The position numbers and the translations under genes were made by a program. A stretch of 40,106 nt of DNA from Curvibacter delicatus NBRC 14919 (GTDB taxonomy: Bacteria > Pseudomonadota > Gammaproteobacteria > Burkholderiales > Burkholderiaceae_C). The stretch is from positions 1 to 40,106 of the forward strand of contig NZ_BCWP01000031.1 in the NCBI RefSeq assembly GCF_001592265.1. The letters are read 5' to 3'. Positions within the stretch are counted from its first letter, which is position 1; every line of letters begins with the position of its first letter. Below are positions 25,785 through 33,659 of the stretch, piece after piece. Under the pieces are notes generated by a model that saw only the letters and a program-made list of their open reading frames with translations, was not told the origin of the DNA and did not search any database.

Positions 25785-27520
25785 GCGGATGGCTGCAGGT
25801 CGAGCGCCAGTGCCTCGGCCACCTTGATGCCGTCCACTCCTGCCGACAGAATGCCGCCGGCATAACCCGCACCTTCGCCGGCCGGGTAGAGGCCGCGCAC
25901 ATTCAGGCTTTGCAGGTCTTCACCGCGCGGGATGCGCAGTGGTGAGGAGGTGCGTGTCTCCACGCCGGTGAGCACGGCGTCCTTCATGTCAAAACCCATG
26001 ATCTTCTTGCCGAAGGCCGGCAAGGCTTCACGGATCGCTTCAATGGCGTAGTTTGGCAGGGCGGTGGCCAGGTTGCCCAGGTGCACGCCCGGTTTGTAGG
26101 AGGGCAGCACGCTGCCGAAGTCGGTGGACGGCTGGTTGGCGACGAAGTCGCCCACCAGCTGGCCCGGCGCGTCGTAGGTGCCGCCGCCCAGCACGTAGGC
26201 ATGGGCTTCCAGCTTGCGCTGCAGCACGATGCCCGCCAGTGGGTGCGGCTGGGGCGGTTGTTGGCGTGCCATATTGGCCGCCTGCTGCGCGTAACGGGTA
26301 CCGTCTTCCGGGCCGAAGGCTGCCTGCCAGTCAGCCGCGTCATCCACGCCGTTCGGATAATCGACCGGCTCGATGCCGACCACGATGCCGGCGTTGGCGT
26401 TGCGCTCGTTGCGCGAGTACTGGCTCATGCCGTTGGTCACCACGCGGCCCGGCTCCGAAGTGGCCGCCACCACTGTGCCGCCGGGGCACATGCAGAAGCT
26501 GTAGACGGCGCGGCCGTTTTTCGCGTGGTGCACCAGCTTGTAGTCGGCGGCGCCCAGCAGCGGGTGGCCTGCGTGCTTGCCCCAGCGTGCACGGTCGATC
26601 ACGCTTTGCGGGTGCTCGATGCGAAAGCCCACCGAGAACGGTTTGGCCTGCATGGCCACGCCACGGTCGAACAGCATGGCAAAGGTGTCGCGCGAGCTGT
26701 GGCCCAGTGCCATCACCACGTGCGAGGCCTTCAACTCGTAGGACTGGTTGGTGCTGAGGTCCAGGATGGTGAGGCCGCGCAGCTGTTTGCCTTTGGGTGT
26801 CTCTTCAATCTTCACATCGGTGACGCGTTGCTGGAAGCGGATTTCGCCGCCCAGCGCGATGATCTGCTCGCGGATGCTCTCCACTACCTTGACCAGCTTG
26901 AAGGTGCCGATGTGCGGGTGTGCTTCCACCAGAATCTCTGCCGGTGCGCCGGCCTGCACGAACTCGTTCATCACCTTGCGGCCCAGGTGGCGCGGGTCCT
27001 TGATCTGGCTGTAGAGCTTGCCGTCACTGAAGGTGCCGGCGCCGCCTTCGCCGAACTGCACGTTGGACTCCGGGTTCAACACCTGCTTGCGCCACAGGCC
27101 CCAGGTGTCCTTGGTGCGTTGGCGCACCGTGGTGCCGCGCTCGATCACGATCGGCTTGAAGCCCATCTGCGCCAGGATCAATGCCGAAAAAATGCCGCAG
27201 GGGCCGAAGCCCACCACCACCGGGCGCTCCTTCAGGTCGGCCGGCGCCTGTGCCACCGGGTGGTACACCAGGTCGGGCGATGGGCCGATGTGCGGATGGC
27301 CGGCAAACTTTTCCAGCAGGCTGGCTTCGAGCGCTGGATCCAGGTCTACATCCACGATATAGACCTTCAGCAGATCGGCCTTGCGCGCATCGAAGCTGCG
27401 CTTGTAGATGGTGAAGCGGGTGATGGCTTCGGGCGCGAGGCCCAGCGTCTTGGCAATGAGGGCCGGCAACGCGTCGGCCGCGTGCTCCAGCGGGAGCTTG
27501 AGTTCGGTCAGTCGGATCAT
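25781..27520 (-). CDS. FAD-dependent oxidoreductase (COG2509-like)
   Basis: A flavoprotein of 579 residues. The N-terminal 90 residues form a small alpha/beta domain. The FAD-binding dinucleotide motif VVGFGPCGIFSALILAQMGF follows, with VIERG at the end of the second strand. Other typical segments are GGAGTFSDGKLYSQIKD, VMALGHSSRDTF and the C-terminal VRGLYPAGEGAGYAGGI. These match the widespread uncharacterised NAD(P)/FAD-dependent oxidoreductases that also resemble geranylgeranyl reductases and HI0933-type proteins. The substrate is not known. It is divergent from the GFA gene and overlaps the proline-rich gene by its stop codon only. Confidence 0.88.
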   Translation of the reverse strand: MIRLTELKLPLEHAADALPALIAKTLGLAPEAITRFTIYKRSFDARKADLLKVYIVDVDLDPALEASLLEKFAGHPHIGPSPDLVYHPVAQAPADLKERPVVVGFGPCGIFSALILAQMGFKPIVIERGTTVRQRTKDTWGLWRKQVLNPESNVQFGEGGAGTFSDGKLYSQIKDPRHLGRKVMNEFVQAGAPAEILVEAHPHIGTFKLVKVVESIREQIIALGGEIRFQQRVTDVKIEETPKGKQLRGLTILDLSTNQSYELKASHVVMALGHSSRDTFAMLFDRGVAMQAKPFSVGFRIEHPQSVIDRARWGKHAGHPLLGAADYKLVHHAKNGRAVYSFCMCPGGTVVAATSEPGRVVTNGMSQYSRNERNANAGIVVGIEPVDYPNGVDDAADWQAAFGPEDGTRYAQQAANMARQQPPQPHPLAGIVLQRKLEAHAYVLGGGTYDAPGQLVGDFVANQPSTDFGSVLPSYKPGVHLGNLATALPNYAIEAIREALPAFGKKIMGFDMKDAVLTGVETRTSSPLRIPRGEDLQSLNVRGLYPAGEGAGYAGGILSAGVDGIKVAEALALDLQPSA

Positions 27521-27607
27521 GGCTTGTGTTGATCAAGCAGAAGAAGGGCGTCATGATACGCTGAGCCGCTGCCACGGTGGCCGATGAGACCCATCAGCGG
27601 AGGACTT

Positions 27608-27955
27608 ATGCGCTACAAAGGAAGTTGCCATTGCGGCAGGATTGCGTTTGAAGTGGACGGTGAAATCAATGGCGCCATGGCCTGCAACTGTTCCATGTGT
27701 TCACGCAAAGGCTCGCTCCTGTGGTTTGTGCCACGCGAAAAGCTCCATCTGCTGACGCCAGAGGAAGCAGCCAGCACGTACGTGTTCAACAAGCATGTGA
27801 TCCGGCACCGGTTCTGTCCCACGTGTGGCATTCATCCTTACGGGGAAGGTGTTGATCCCAAGGGGAATCATATGGCGGCTATCAATGTGCGTTGCCTGGA
27901 AGGTGTCGACTTGGCCGCCATCCCCGTCACAAACTTTGATGGCCGGTCGTCCTGA
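27608..27955 (+). CDS. GFA-family (CENP-V/GFA) zinc-binding protein
   Basis: The 115-residue product has the GFA fold. Zinc ligands are visible as SCHCGRI near the N-terminus, ACNCSMCSRKG in the middle and RFCPTCGIHPYGEG in the C-terminal half. Members are annotated as glutathione-dependent formaldehyde-activating enzymes or aldehyde-responsive proteins, but most are unproven. GGAGG at 27599-27603 marks ATG 27608; ATG 27584 lacks a ribosome site. It stands alone between the oxidoreductase and cysK. Confidence 0.88.
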   Translation: MRYKGSCHCGRIAFEVDGEINGAMACNCSMCSRKGSLLWFVPREKLHLLTPEEAASTYVFNKHVIRHRFCPTCGIHPYGEGVDPKGNHMAAINVRCLEGVDLAAIPVTNFDGRSS

Positions 27956-28027
27956 GCGCGGTGAGGCGCTGAATCCAGGCCAGCGAGGGTCGGCGTGCAG
28001 CAAGTGCCTGCCGGCCCGTATTGCGGT

Positions 28028-28945
28028 TCAAGTCGGCAGGAATCCCTCCACCGACAGATAGCGCTCGCCGGTGTCGTAGTTGAAGCCCAGCACGGTAGCG
28101 CCGGCTGGCAATTCCGGCAGCTTCTGCGCAATCGCCGCCAGCGTGGCGCCGGAGGAGATGCCCACCAGCATGCCTTCCTCGCGGGCGCTGCGCCGGCCCA
28201 TCTCGCGAGCGGCCTCTGCGTCCACCGTGATCACGCCGTCAAGCAGGCCGGTATCGAGGTTCTTCGGCACAAAACCGGCGCCGATGCCCTGGATCGGGTG
28301 CGGGGCCGGGGCGCCGCCGGAGATCACGGGCGAGGCGGCGGGCTCGACGGCGAACACCTTGAGCTGCGGCCACTTCGCTTTCAGCACCCTGGCGCAGCCG
28401 GTGAGGTGGCCGCCGGTGCCGACACCGGTGATGAGCGCATCAAGACCTTCCGGGAAGTCCTGGATGATTTCCAGGGCGGTGGTGCGGGCGTGCGCCTCGA
28501 TGTTGGCCGGGTTTTCGAACTGCTGCGGCATCCAGGCGCCCGGCGTGCTGGCCACCAGTTCCTCGGCACGGGCAATCGCGCCCTTCATGCCTTTTTCGCG
28601 CGGTGTCAGATCGAAGCTGGCGCCATAGGCGAGCATCAGGCGGCGGCGTTCGATCGACATGCTGTCGGGCATGACCAGGATCATCTTGTAGCCCTTGACG
28701 GCGGCCACCATGGCCAGGCCGACGCCGGTGTTGCCGGAGGTCGGCTCGATGATGGTGCCGCCGGGCTGGAGCGCGCCGCTGCGTTCAGCGTCTTCGATCA
28801 TGGCCAGGGCAATCCGGTCCTTGATGGAGCCGCCCGGGTTGCCGCGCTCGGACTTGATCCACACGTTGGCGGTGTTGCCGAACAGGCGGTTGATGCGTAC
28901 ATGCGGCGTGTTGCCAATGGTCTGCAGGATGTTGTCGGCTTTCAT
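28028..28945 (-). CDS. cysK: Cysteine synthase A (O-acetylserine sulfhydrylase)
   Basis: The enzyme is 305 residues long and PLP-dependent; it converts O-acetylserine and sulfide to cysteine. The PLP Lys is Lys42 in GGSIKDR. The substrate loop is TSGNTG, and the phosphate-binding loop is [10 protein letters not shown]. Length and the ending [10 protein letters not shown] fit CysK rather than CysM. AAGGAG in front of ATG 28945 is a good ribosome site; an ATG at 28981 in frame is rejected. It is divergent from rnpB; the rnpB -10 box begins 58 bases from its start codon. Confidence 0.93.
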   Translation of the reverse strand: MKADNILQTIGNTPHVRINRLFGNTANVWIKSERGNPGGSIKDRIALAMIEDAERSGALQPGGTIIEPTSGNTGVGLAMVAAVKGYKMILVMPDSMSIERRRLMLAYGASFDLTPREKGMKGAIARAEELVASTPGAWMPQQFENPANIEAHARTTALEIIQDFPEGLDALITGVGTGGHLTGCARVLKAKWPQLKVFAVEPAASPVISGGAPAPHPIQGIGAGFVPKNLDTGLLDGVITVDAEAAREMGRRSAREEGMLVGISSGATLAAIAQKLPELPAGATVLGFNYDTGERYLSVEGFLPT

Positions 28946-29003
28946 GGCGGGGGCTCCTTCGGTCGGAATTCGAATGCTCAATGCAGGAATTGTCGCCGCA
29001 GAG

Positions 29004-29009
29004 GATAAT
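29004..29009 (+). promoter_or_regulatory. -10 box of the rnpB promoter
   Basis: GATAAT lies 7 bases before the 5' end of RNase P RNA as fixed by its P1 helix (29017). No clear -35 box is seen at the usual distance. It gives an internal calibration for how far this organism's -10 boxes sit from the transcript start. Confidence 0.65.
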
Positions 29010-29016
29010 CCGTGCT

Positions 29017-29345
29017 GTGAAGCCCGCCAGACCGCCGCTGGTGCAATCTGGGAAACCAGGCACTGGAGGAACGTCCGGACTGCACAGGGCAGCGTAGCAG
29101 CTAACAGCTGTCCACCGTGAGGTGAGGATCAGAGCAACAGAGACGAGTCGCAACAGGGCAACCTGTTGCGGGTGAAACGGGCAATCTCTACGCGCAGCAA
29201 TACCAAATAGGCACACATTGACGCGGCCCGCGGAGTGTGCGGGTAGGTAGCACCGAGCCGGTGGGGCGACCCCCGGCCCAGATTAATGGCGGTCACACCG
29301 AGGGCAACCTCGGCGCACAGAATCCGGCTTATCGGCGGACTTCAC
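29017..29345 (+). ncRNA. rnpB: RNase P RNA, bacterial class A
   Basis: The catalytic RNA of RNase P, which trims the 5' leader of pre-tRNA. Helix P1 is GTGAAG-CCCGCC (29017-29028) pairing with GGCGGACTTCAC (29334-29345), with one mismatch. The universal cores are present: GAGGAACGTCCGGACTGCAC near 29067, the AAACGGGCAATCTC segment near 29176, and the P4 strand with ACAGAATCCGGCTTAT near 29318. At about 329 bases it is a little shorter than the E. coli RNA. It is followed by a terminator hairpin and preceded by a -10 box at the correct distance. Confidence 0.97.
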
Positions 29346-29356
29346 ACTTATGCACG

Positions 29357-29386
29357 ACGCAGCGCCGCACGGCGCTGCGTTTCTTT
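29357..29386 (+). terminator. Terminator of rnpB
   Basis: A perfect 10-bp stem ACGCAGCGCC (29357-29366)/GGCGCTGCGT (29371-29380) has a GCAC loop and is followed by TTCTTT. It begins 12 bases after P1 and reaches the stop codon of the convergent Rrf2 gene, so the hairpin may serve both strands. Confidence 0.88.
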
Positions 29387-29921
29387 AGCGGCTGCTGCCC
29401 AGTGCCCCGGCCAGCGCAAACACCGAATTCGGCACGGTCGATTTCGCCGGTGCGGCCTTGCGTTGCGCGAAGATGCCGCGCTTGCTGGCCGGCCGCGCTT
29501 CCACGTGCACGCCGCCCTTGGCGCGTTGTTCTTCGCCGAGCTGGTGCAGCGTGATGGACTGCAGGTGCTCCATCATCTTGGTGTTCAGGCTGGTCCACAG
29601 TTCTTGCGTCAGGGCGCAGCCGGCCTCACCCGCACCGGTGGCCGTCTCCAGCTGCAGGGCGCGCGCACCTTCCACCGCCATGATGATGTCGGCCACGCTG
29701 ATGGCCTGGGCTGCCCGCGCCAGCGTGTAGCCGCCGCCAGGGCCGCGCGTGCTGTCCACCAGGCCCTGCTGGCGCAGCTTGCTGAACATCTGTTCCAGGT
29801 AAGACAGCGAAATCTGCAGTCGCTCACCAATGGAGCCCAGTGGGACCGGTCCGGCCTGCTCGCGCAAGGCCAGATCAATCATGGCGGCAACGGCAAAGCG
29901 GCTTTTGGTGCTTAAACGCAT
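29385..29921 (-). CDS. Rrf2-family regulator related to IscR, two cluster cysteines missing
   Basis: A 178-residue winged-helix regulator. The N-terminus MRLSTKSRFAVAAMIDLAL and the wing RGPGGGYTLARA are IscR/Rrf2 hallmarks. E. coli IscR binds a 2Fe-2S cluster with Cys92, Cys98 and Cys104; here only Cys102, in GCALTQELW, remains at the third position. The C-terminus is long and basic (about 140-178). AAAGGAAG precedes ATG 29921. No isc genes lie nearby; it is divergent from a NhaR-like gene. It may bind DNA without a cluster or use another signal, so the symbol iscR is withheld. Confidence 0.87.
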   Translation of the reverse strand: MRLSTKSRFAVAAMIDLALREQAGPVPLGSIGERLQISLSYLEQMFSKLRQQGLVDSTRGPGGGYTLARAAQAISVADIIMAVEGARALQLETATGAGEAGCALTQELWTSLNTKMMEHLQSITLHQLGEEQRAKGGVHVEARPASKRGIFAQRKAAPAKSTVPNSVFALAGALGSSR

Positions 29922-30021
29922 GGCGCTTCCTTTCAGCATCAGTTGCACAGACGAGATGTCCGCACATCCTTACTGTAGTCATTGTGTCACTTCTCGTAAA
30001 TTCGTATTTTTGGTTTAATTA

Positions 30022-30038
30022 CTTCGATAAAACCGAAG
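30022..30038. promoter_or_regulatory. Candidate LysR-type binding site between the Rrf2 and nhaR genes
   Basis: A perfect dyad CTTCG-N7-CGAAG contains the LysR consensus T-N11-A (T30024, A30036). It ends 13 bases before the nhaR ATG, in the 130-base divergent region. This fits autoregulation by the LysR-type protein encoded next to it. A binding role is inferred. Confidence 0.5.
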
Positions 30039-30051
30039 ATATGAGCTCACC

Positions 30052-30948
30052 ATGAACTTCAAGCATCTGTACTATTTCTGGGTGACAGCACGTGCCGGCG
30101 GAATCATGCGCGCAGGTGAGCAGTTACATACAACGCCACAGACGCTGTCGGGACAAATCAAGCTGCTGGAGGATCGGCTGGGGCGCAAGCTGTTTCGCAA
30201 AAGCGGCCGCCAGCTGGAGCTGACGGAAGACGGCCGCGTGGCGCTGGACTATGCAGACGACATCTTCACCCTGGGCGCCGAGCTGGAGTCGGCCTTGCGC
30301 CAGCCGCGCAGCGGGCCGCGGGTGCTGGACTTCCGCGTCGGCGTGGCCGATTCGGTGGCCAAGTCGGTGGCCTACCGCCTGCTGGAGCCGGCCATGGCCC
30401 TGGACGTGCCGGTGCGTCTGATCGGCAGCGAGGGCAAATTTCCCGACCTGCTGGCGCAGCTGGCGTTGCACCGGCTCGACCTCGTGATTGCCGATGAGCC
30501 GCTGACGCGCCGCATCAGCGTCAAGGCCTTCAACCATGCGCTGGGTACCTCTCCCATGAGTTTTTTCTGCGCCCCGGCGCTGAAAAACCAGTTGCAGGGC
30601 AAGTTCCCGCAATGCCTGCACGACGCGCCGATGCTGATCCAGGGCGCGGCCTCTTCGGTGCGCCAGCAGCTCGATGGCTGGCTGGTGCGCCAGCAGATCC
30701 AGCCGCGCATCGTCGGTGAGTTCGACGACGGCGCGCTGATGACCGCCTTCGGCCGCGAGGGGCGCGGCGTTTTCATGTCGCCCAGCGTGCTGGAGGCGGA
30801 GACGGTGGCGCACTATGGCGTGGAGGTCATTGGCCGCAGCGACGAACTGGTGGAGGAGTTTTTTGCCGTCTCGGTGGAGCGCCGCATCAAGCACCCGGCG
30901 GTGGCGGCCATCACACAGGCCGCGCGCGGCCGGCTGTTCAGCGCTTGA
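30052..30948 (+). CDS. nhaR: LysR-family regulator, NhaR-like
   Basis: The 298-residue LysR protein has the N-terminus MNFKHLYYFWVTARAGG, then TPQTLSGQIKLLEDRLG, the diagnostic pattern of NhaR (NHLYYFW, TPQT-x-x-GQI). NhaR activates the sodium/proton antiporter gene nhaA and other osmotic genes in enterobacteria. No antiporter gene lies in this window, so the target here is unknown. The effector domain occupies about 90-295. It is divergent from an Rrf2-type gene, with a palindromic LysR box between them. Confidence 0.85.
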   Translation: MNFKHLYYFWVTARAGGIMRAGEQLHTTPQTLSGQIKLLEDRLGRKLFRKSGRQLELTEDGRVALDYADDIFTLGAELESALRQPRSGPRVLDFRVGVADSVAKSVAYRLLEPAMALDVPVRLIGSEGKFPDLLAQLALHRLDLVIADEPLTRRISVKAFNHALGTSPMSFFCAPALKNQLQGKFPQCLHDAPMLIQGAASSVRQQLDGWLVRQQIQPRIVGEFDDGALMTAFGREGRGVFMSPSVLEAETVAHYGVEVIGRSDELVEEFFAVSVERRIKHPAVAAITQAARGRLFSA

Positions 30949-30951
30949 AGA

Positions 30952-31064
30952 GGTTTCGCCGCCGGGCCGCCCCCAGACGAAACGCGGCCCCGGCCCTGGC
31001 GCCGCGCAGGGCCTGTCTGCACGGGGGCAGAGAGCCACACGCAGTGGGCGAGCGTGGGGGCTCT
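30952..31064. repeat. Mosaic repeat after nhaR
   Basis: Bases 30952-30991 are the reverse complement of 34754-34793 with only three differences in 40. This block includes the stem arms TTTCG/CGAAA around the shared core. The right end has a second hairpin, AGAGCC (31031-31036)/GGCTCT (31059-31064), enclosing ACACGCAGTGGGCG, which resembles 34887-34901. The element fills the 118 bases between nhaR and the convergent pseudouridine synthase gene. Confidence 0.82.
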
Positions 31065-31066
31065 AT

Positions 31067-31843
31067 TCAGAAGCGTTCGTACGGCATCAGGTAGCGCCAG
31101 TGCCCTTCGGGCAGGCCGGCCAGCGGCAGGCGTCCGATGCGGATGCGTTTGACGGCCAGGATCGTCAGGCCGGCGGCCGAGCACATGTGCGCAATCTGCC
31201 CGGGCCAATAACCCTTGAGGGCAAAGCGCAGGCCGGTGACATCACCCGTCTGCCGGTTCACGCTGACCCGGGCGGGCGCCATGGCGCGGCCGTCGACCAC
31301 CGGCGCACGGTTGAGCTGCTGCAGTGCTTCCGGGGAGACGGTGCCGCGCACGTCCACCATGACCTCGTGCTCCACCAGCGCGCCATCTTCCACCAGCTTG
31401 CGTTTCACGCGCCAGTCCTGTGTGAAGACCAGCAGGCCGCTGGCCGCAGGTTCCAGTGGCGTGACGACTTCCAGGCCGCGCAGGTGGCGTTGCAGCTGGC
31501 GGATGCCGGAACGGTCGCTGCTATCACGCGTTTCCGGGCGCAGCAGGTCGATGGCGGCATGGGCCTGTCCGGCGGCGGCCGTGGCGATGACGTCCGGCGG
31601 TTTGTGCAGCACCAGGGTGACGGGCGCCGGCGCCGTGGCCGGTTGGCGCCGTGCCGCGGGGTCGAGTTCGACGGTCTGGTCCAGCACCCGGAACTGGGGC
31701 ACTTCCACCACCTCGCCGTTGACACGCACCCAGCCGCCTTCGATGTAGAGCTCGGCCTCGCGGCGCGAGCAGCCGGCCAGTTCGGCCACGCGCCGGGCCA
31801 GGCGAACGCCTTCGGTGTCTGAAGGATGGGATGAAAAGGTCAT
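31067..31843 (-). CDS. Pseudouridine synthase-like protein (RsuA/RluF family), catalytic Asp replaced
   Basis: The product has 258 residues. An S4 RNA-binding domain is at about 12-60 (RRVAELAGCSRREAELYIEG). The RsuA/RluF-type catalytic fold begins near LVLHKPPDV (77-85). The catalytic motif, normally RLD-x-x-(S/T)xGLLLLT, reads PLEPAASGLLVFT, putting Glu131 where Asp is expected. The rest of the fold, including IRIGRLPLAGLPEGHWR, is well kept, so it is not an obvious pseudogene. It may be inactive, act only as an RNA-binding factor, or use Glu. ATG 31843 lies 4 bases after the upstream gene's stop, so the two are cotranscribed. Confidence 0.85.
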   Translation of the reverse strand: MTFSSHPSDTEGVRLARRVAELAGCSRREAELYIEGGWVRVNGEVVEVPQFRVLDQTVELDPAARRQPATAPAPVTLVLHKPPDVIATAAAGQAHAAIDLLRPETRDSSDRSGIRQLQRHLRGLEVVTPLEPAASGLLVFTQDWRVKRKLVEDGALVEHEVMVDVRGTVSPEALQQLNRAPVVDGRAMAPARVSVNRQTGDVTGLRFALKGYWPGQIAHMCSAAGLTILAVKRIRIGRLPLAGLPEGHWRYLMPYERF

Positions 31844-31847
31844 GGGT

Positions 31848-33527
31848 TCAGTCGTTGCCGGGTGGCAGGGCGCGCAGGCGTTCCACATGGGCCAGGAGCG
31901 AGCGCTTGGCCACCGGCCAGATGCGTTCGGGCACATCGTCATAGGCCAGCGCCACCCATTCATCCATGGTGCCCTCGGGCAGGGCCTGCATCACGCGCAG
32001 GATCTTGGCCTCGCGCTGCAGCCGGTGCGCACGCAAGTGCGCGATGGCCGTGCGTGCCTCGCCCAGCACGTGGCCGTGCGCCGGCAGGATGAAGTCGATG
32101 CGGTGCTCGGCGCAGGCGTTGTCCAGCAGCGCCAGCGAGTCGAGGTAGGCCGTCATGTTGCCGTCCGGCGGGTCGATCACCGTGGTGCTGCCGTTGAGGA
32201 TGTGGTCACCCGAGAACAGCAGTCCGTCTTCCACCAGCGCCAGGCACAGGTGGTTGGCAGCATGGCCGGGCGTGTGGATCACCTGCAGGGTGTGGGTGAT
32301 TTCGGGCTCCAGCCCTTGTGAAATCAGCGTCAGCAGCTCCTGATGTTGTAGCGCCCGGTCGGGTGTGAAGTGGCTGGCGGCGCGTGCGGTGGGCGCCGAA
32401 GGCAGGCCCAGCACCGGCGGCACGCCGTGGCCCTGGCCGGCATTCAGGCACAGCGCCTGCAGTGGCCGGGCGCCGGGCGAGTGGTCGGCATGCGAGTGGG
32501 TGCAGACGATCATGCGGATGTCGCCACCGGCGGCGCGCCACAGGCGCTCCAGGTGCTCCGGGTCGTCAGGGCCAGGGTCGATCACGATGTAGCCGGTGCG
32601 CGGGTCGCCCACCAGGTAGCTGTTGGTGCCGGGGCCGGTCATCACGCCGGGGTTGGTAGCGGTCAGGCGCTGCACGTTCTTCAGCAGCGGCACCGGCTGC
32701 GTGTGCTGCCAGTCAAGGTGGTGCAGCATCTGGCCGTCGGGGCAGACCAGGGCCAGCTCGCCGAACGGCGCATCGCCTTCCATGTAGCGCGCTTCGCGGC
32801 CGACCAGCAGGCCGGCGCGCGGGCAGCTGGTCCACAGCGGTTCTTCGGTGGCGGCGCAGGCCTGCAGCACGGCCGCCACGTCCGGGAAGTGCAGCAGCCG
32901 CTCCAGCGTGCGCACGGTGGGGAAGATCATGAAGAAGCTGCCTTCGCGGTGGCGCACCAGCGCATCGGCCGGGCGCACCCACACCGGGTCGAACTGCTCG
33001 CGTTCGTCGGCCACCGCGGTCTGGTTGTGCGGCATGCGCGCCACCAGAAAGGGCACGTCGAAGCGGCGCGGCAGGTCGCGGTCGGTGATCCAGCGCGCCA
33101 GCACGAAGACCTCGTTGGCCGCCAGCGTCAGGCCTCGTGCCTGGCATTGCGGCAGCAGCGGTGCGTGGCGGTCCAGTTGGGCCACATCACTGGCATCGGC
33201 GGCGGTGCCGTCGGCGCGGCGCGCCAGCAGGATGCCAAGTTCCTCGAAGCTTTCGCGGATGGCGGCAATCGCCTGCGTCAGGTGCTCGTCGCTCTGGCCG
33301 GGGCGGCGCTGCGCCAGGGCGTGGGCTTGTCCATCGGCCGCATCGATGCCGCCACCGGGAAAGACGTAGGCGCCGGGGGCGAAGCTGGCGCTGAGCGAGC
33401 GGCGGGTCATCAGTACTTCCACCCCCTGGGGTCCGTCGCGCAGCAGGAGCACGGTGGCAGCATGCCAAAGGGGGGCGGGTTCACGCTGGGCGTGCAGGAG
33501 CTGGTTCAGGCGCGGCATGGACTGCAT
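31848..33527 (-). CDS. Nudix hydrolase / metallo-beta-lactamase fusion
   Basis: This two-domain protein has about 559 residues. The N-terminal half has a Nudix-like beginning (AATVLLLRDG, FPGGGI) and the box RESFEELGI, with extra residues between the Gly part and REXXEE, as in NUDT19-type CoA diphosphatases. The C-terminal half is a metallo-beta-lactamase fold with THSHADHSPGA, HTPGHAANH, SGDHIL and PAHGHV. A winged-helix end (about 490-559) resembles LACTB2-type proteins. Start is uncertain between ATG 33527 and ATG 33518. Activity on both a nucleotide/CoA pyrophosphate and an ester or RNA substrate is possible; the partnership suggests sequential hydrolysis. Confidence 0.87.
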   Translation of the reverse strand: MQSMPRLNQLLHAQREPAPLWHAATVLLLRDGPQGVEVLMTRRSLSASFAPGAYVFPGGGIDAADGQAHALAQRRPGQSDEHLTQAIAAIRESFEELGILLARRADGTAADASDVAQLDRHAPLLPQCQARGLTLAANEVFVLARWITDRDLPRRFDVPFLVARMPHNQTAVADEREQFDPVWVRPADALVRHREGSFFMIFPTVRTLERLLHFPDVAAVLQACAATEEPLWTSCPRAGLLVGREARYMEGDAPFGELALVCPDGQMLHHLDWQHTQPVPLLKNVQRLTATNPGVMTGPGTNSYLVGDPRTGYIVIDPGPDDPEHLERLWRAAGGDIRMIVCTHSHADHSPGARPLQALCLNAGQGHGVPPVLGLPSAPTARAASHFTPDRALQHQELLTLISQGLEPEITHTLQVIHTPGHAANHLCLALVEDGLLFSGDHILNGSTTVIDPPDGNMTAYLDSLALLDNACAEHRIDFILPAHGHVLGEARTAIAHLRAHRLQREAKILRVMQALPEGTMDEWVALAYDDVPERIWPVAKRSLLAHVERLRALPPGND

Positions 33528-33659
33528 TGTGCCGTCAAGCTGCCACGCTTGGCGCCGCCCAAGCGGCTCTACGCGTAAACCCGATTGGTAATTTCCGCAA
33601 CGCACAGGAGGGCCGGGGCGCTCGATACTTGGGCTTCAACACGACCCGAGGAGACCCGC

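Noticed and set aside
29385-29921. Calling the Rrf2 gene iscR.
   Set aside because: Two of the three cluster cysteines are absent and no isc genes are adjacent, so only the family is assigned.
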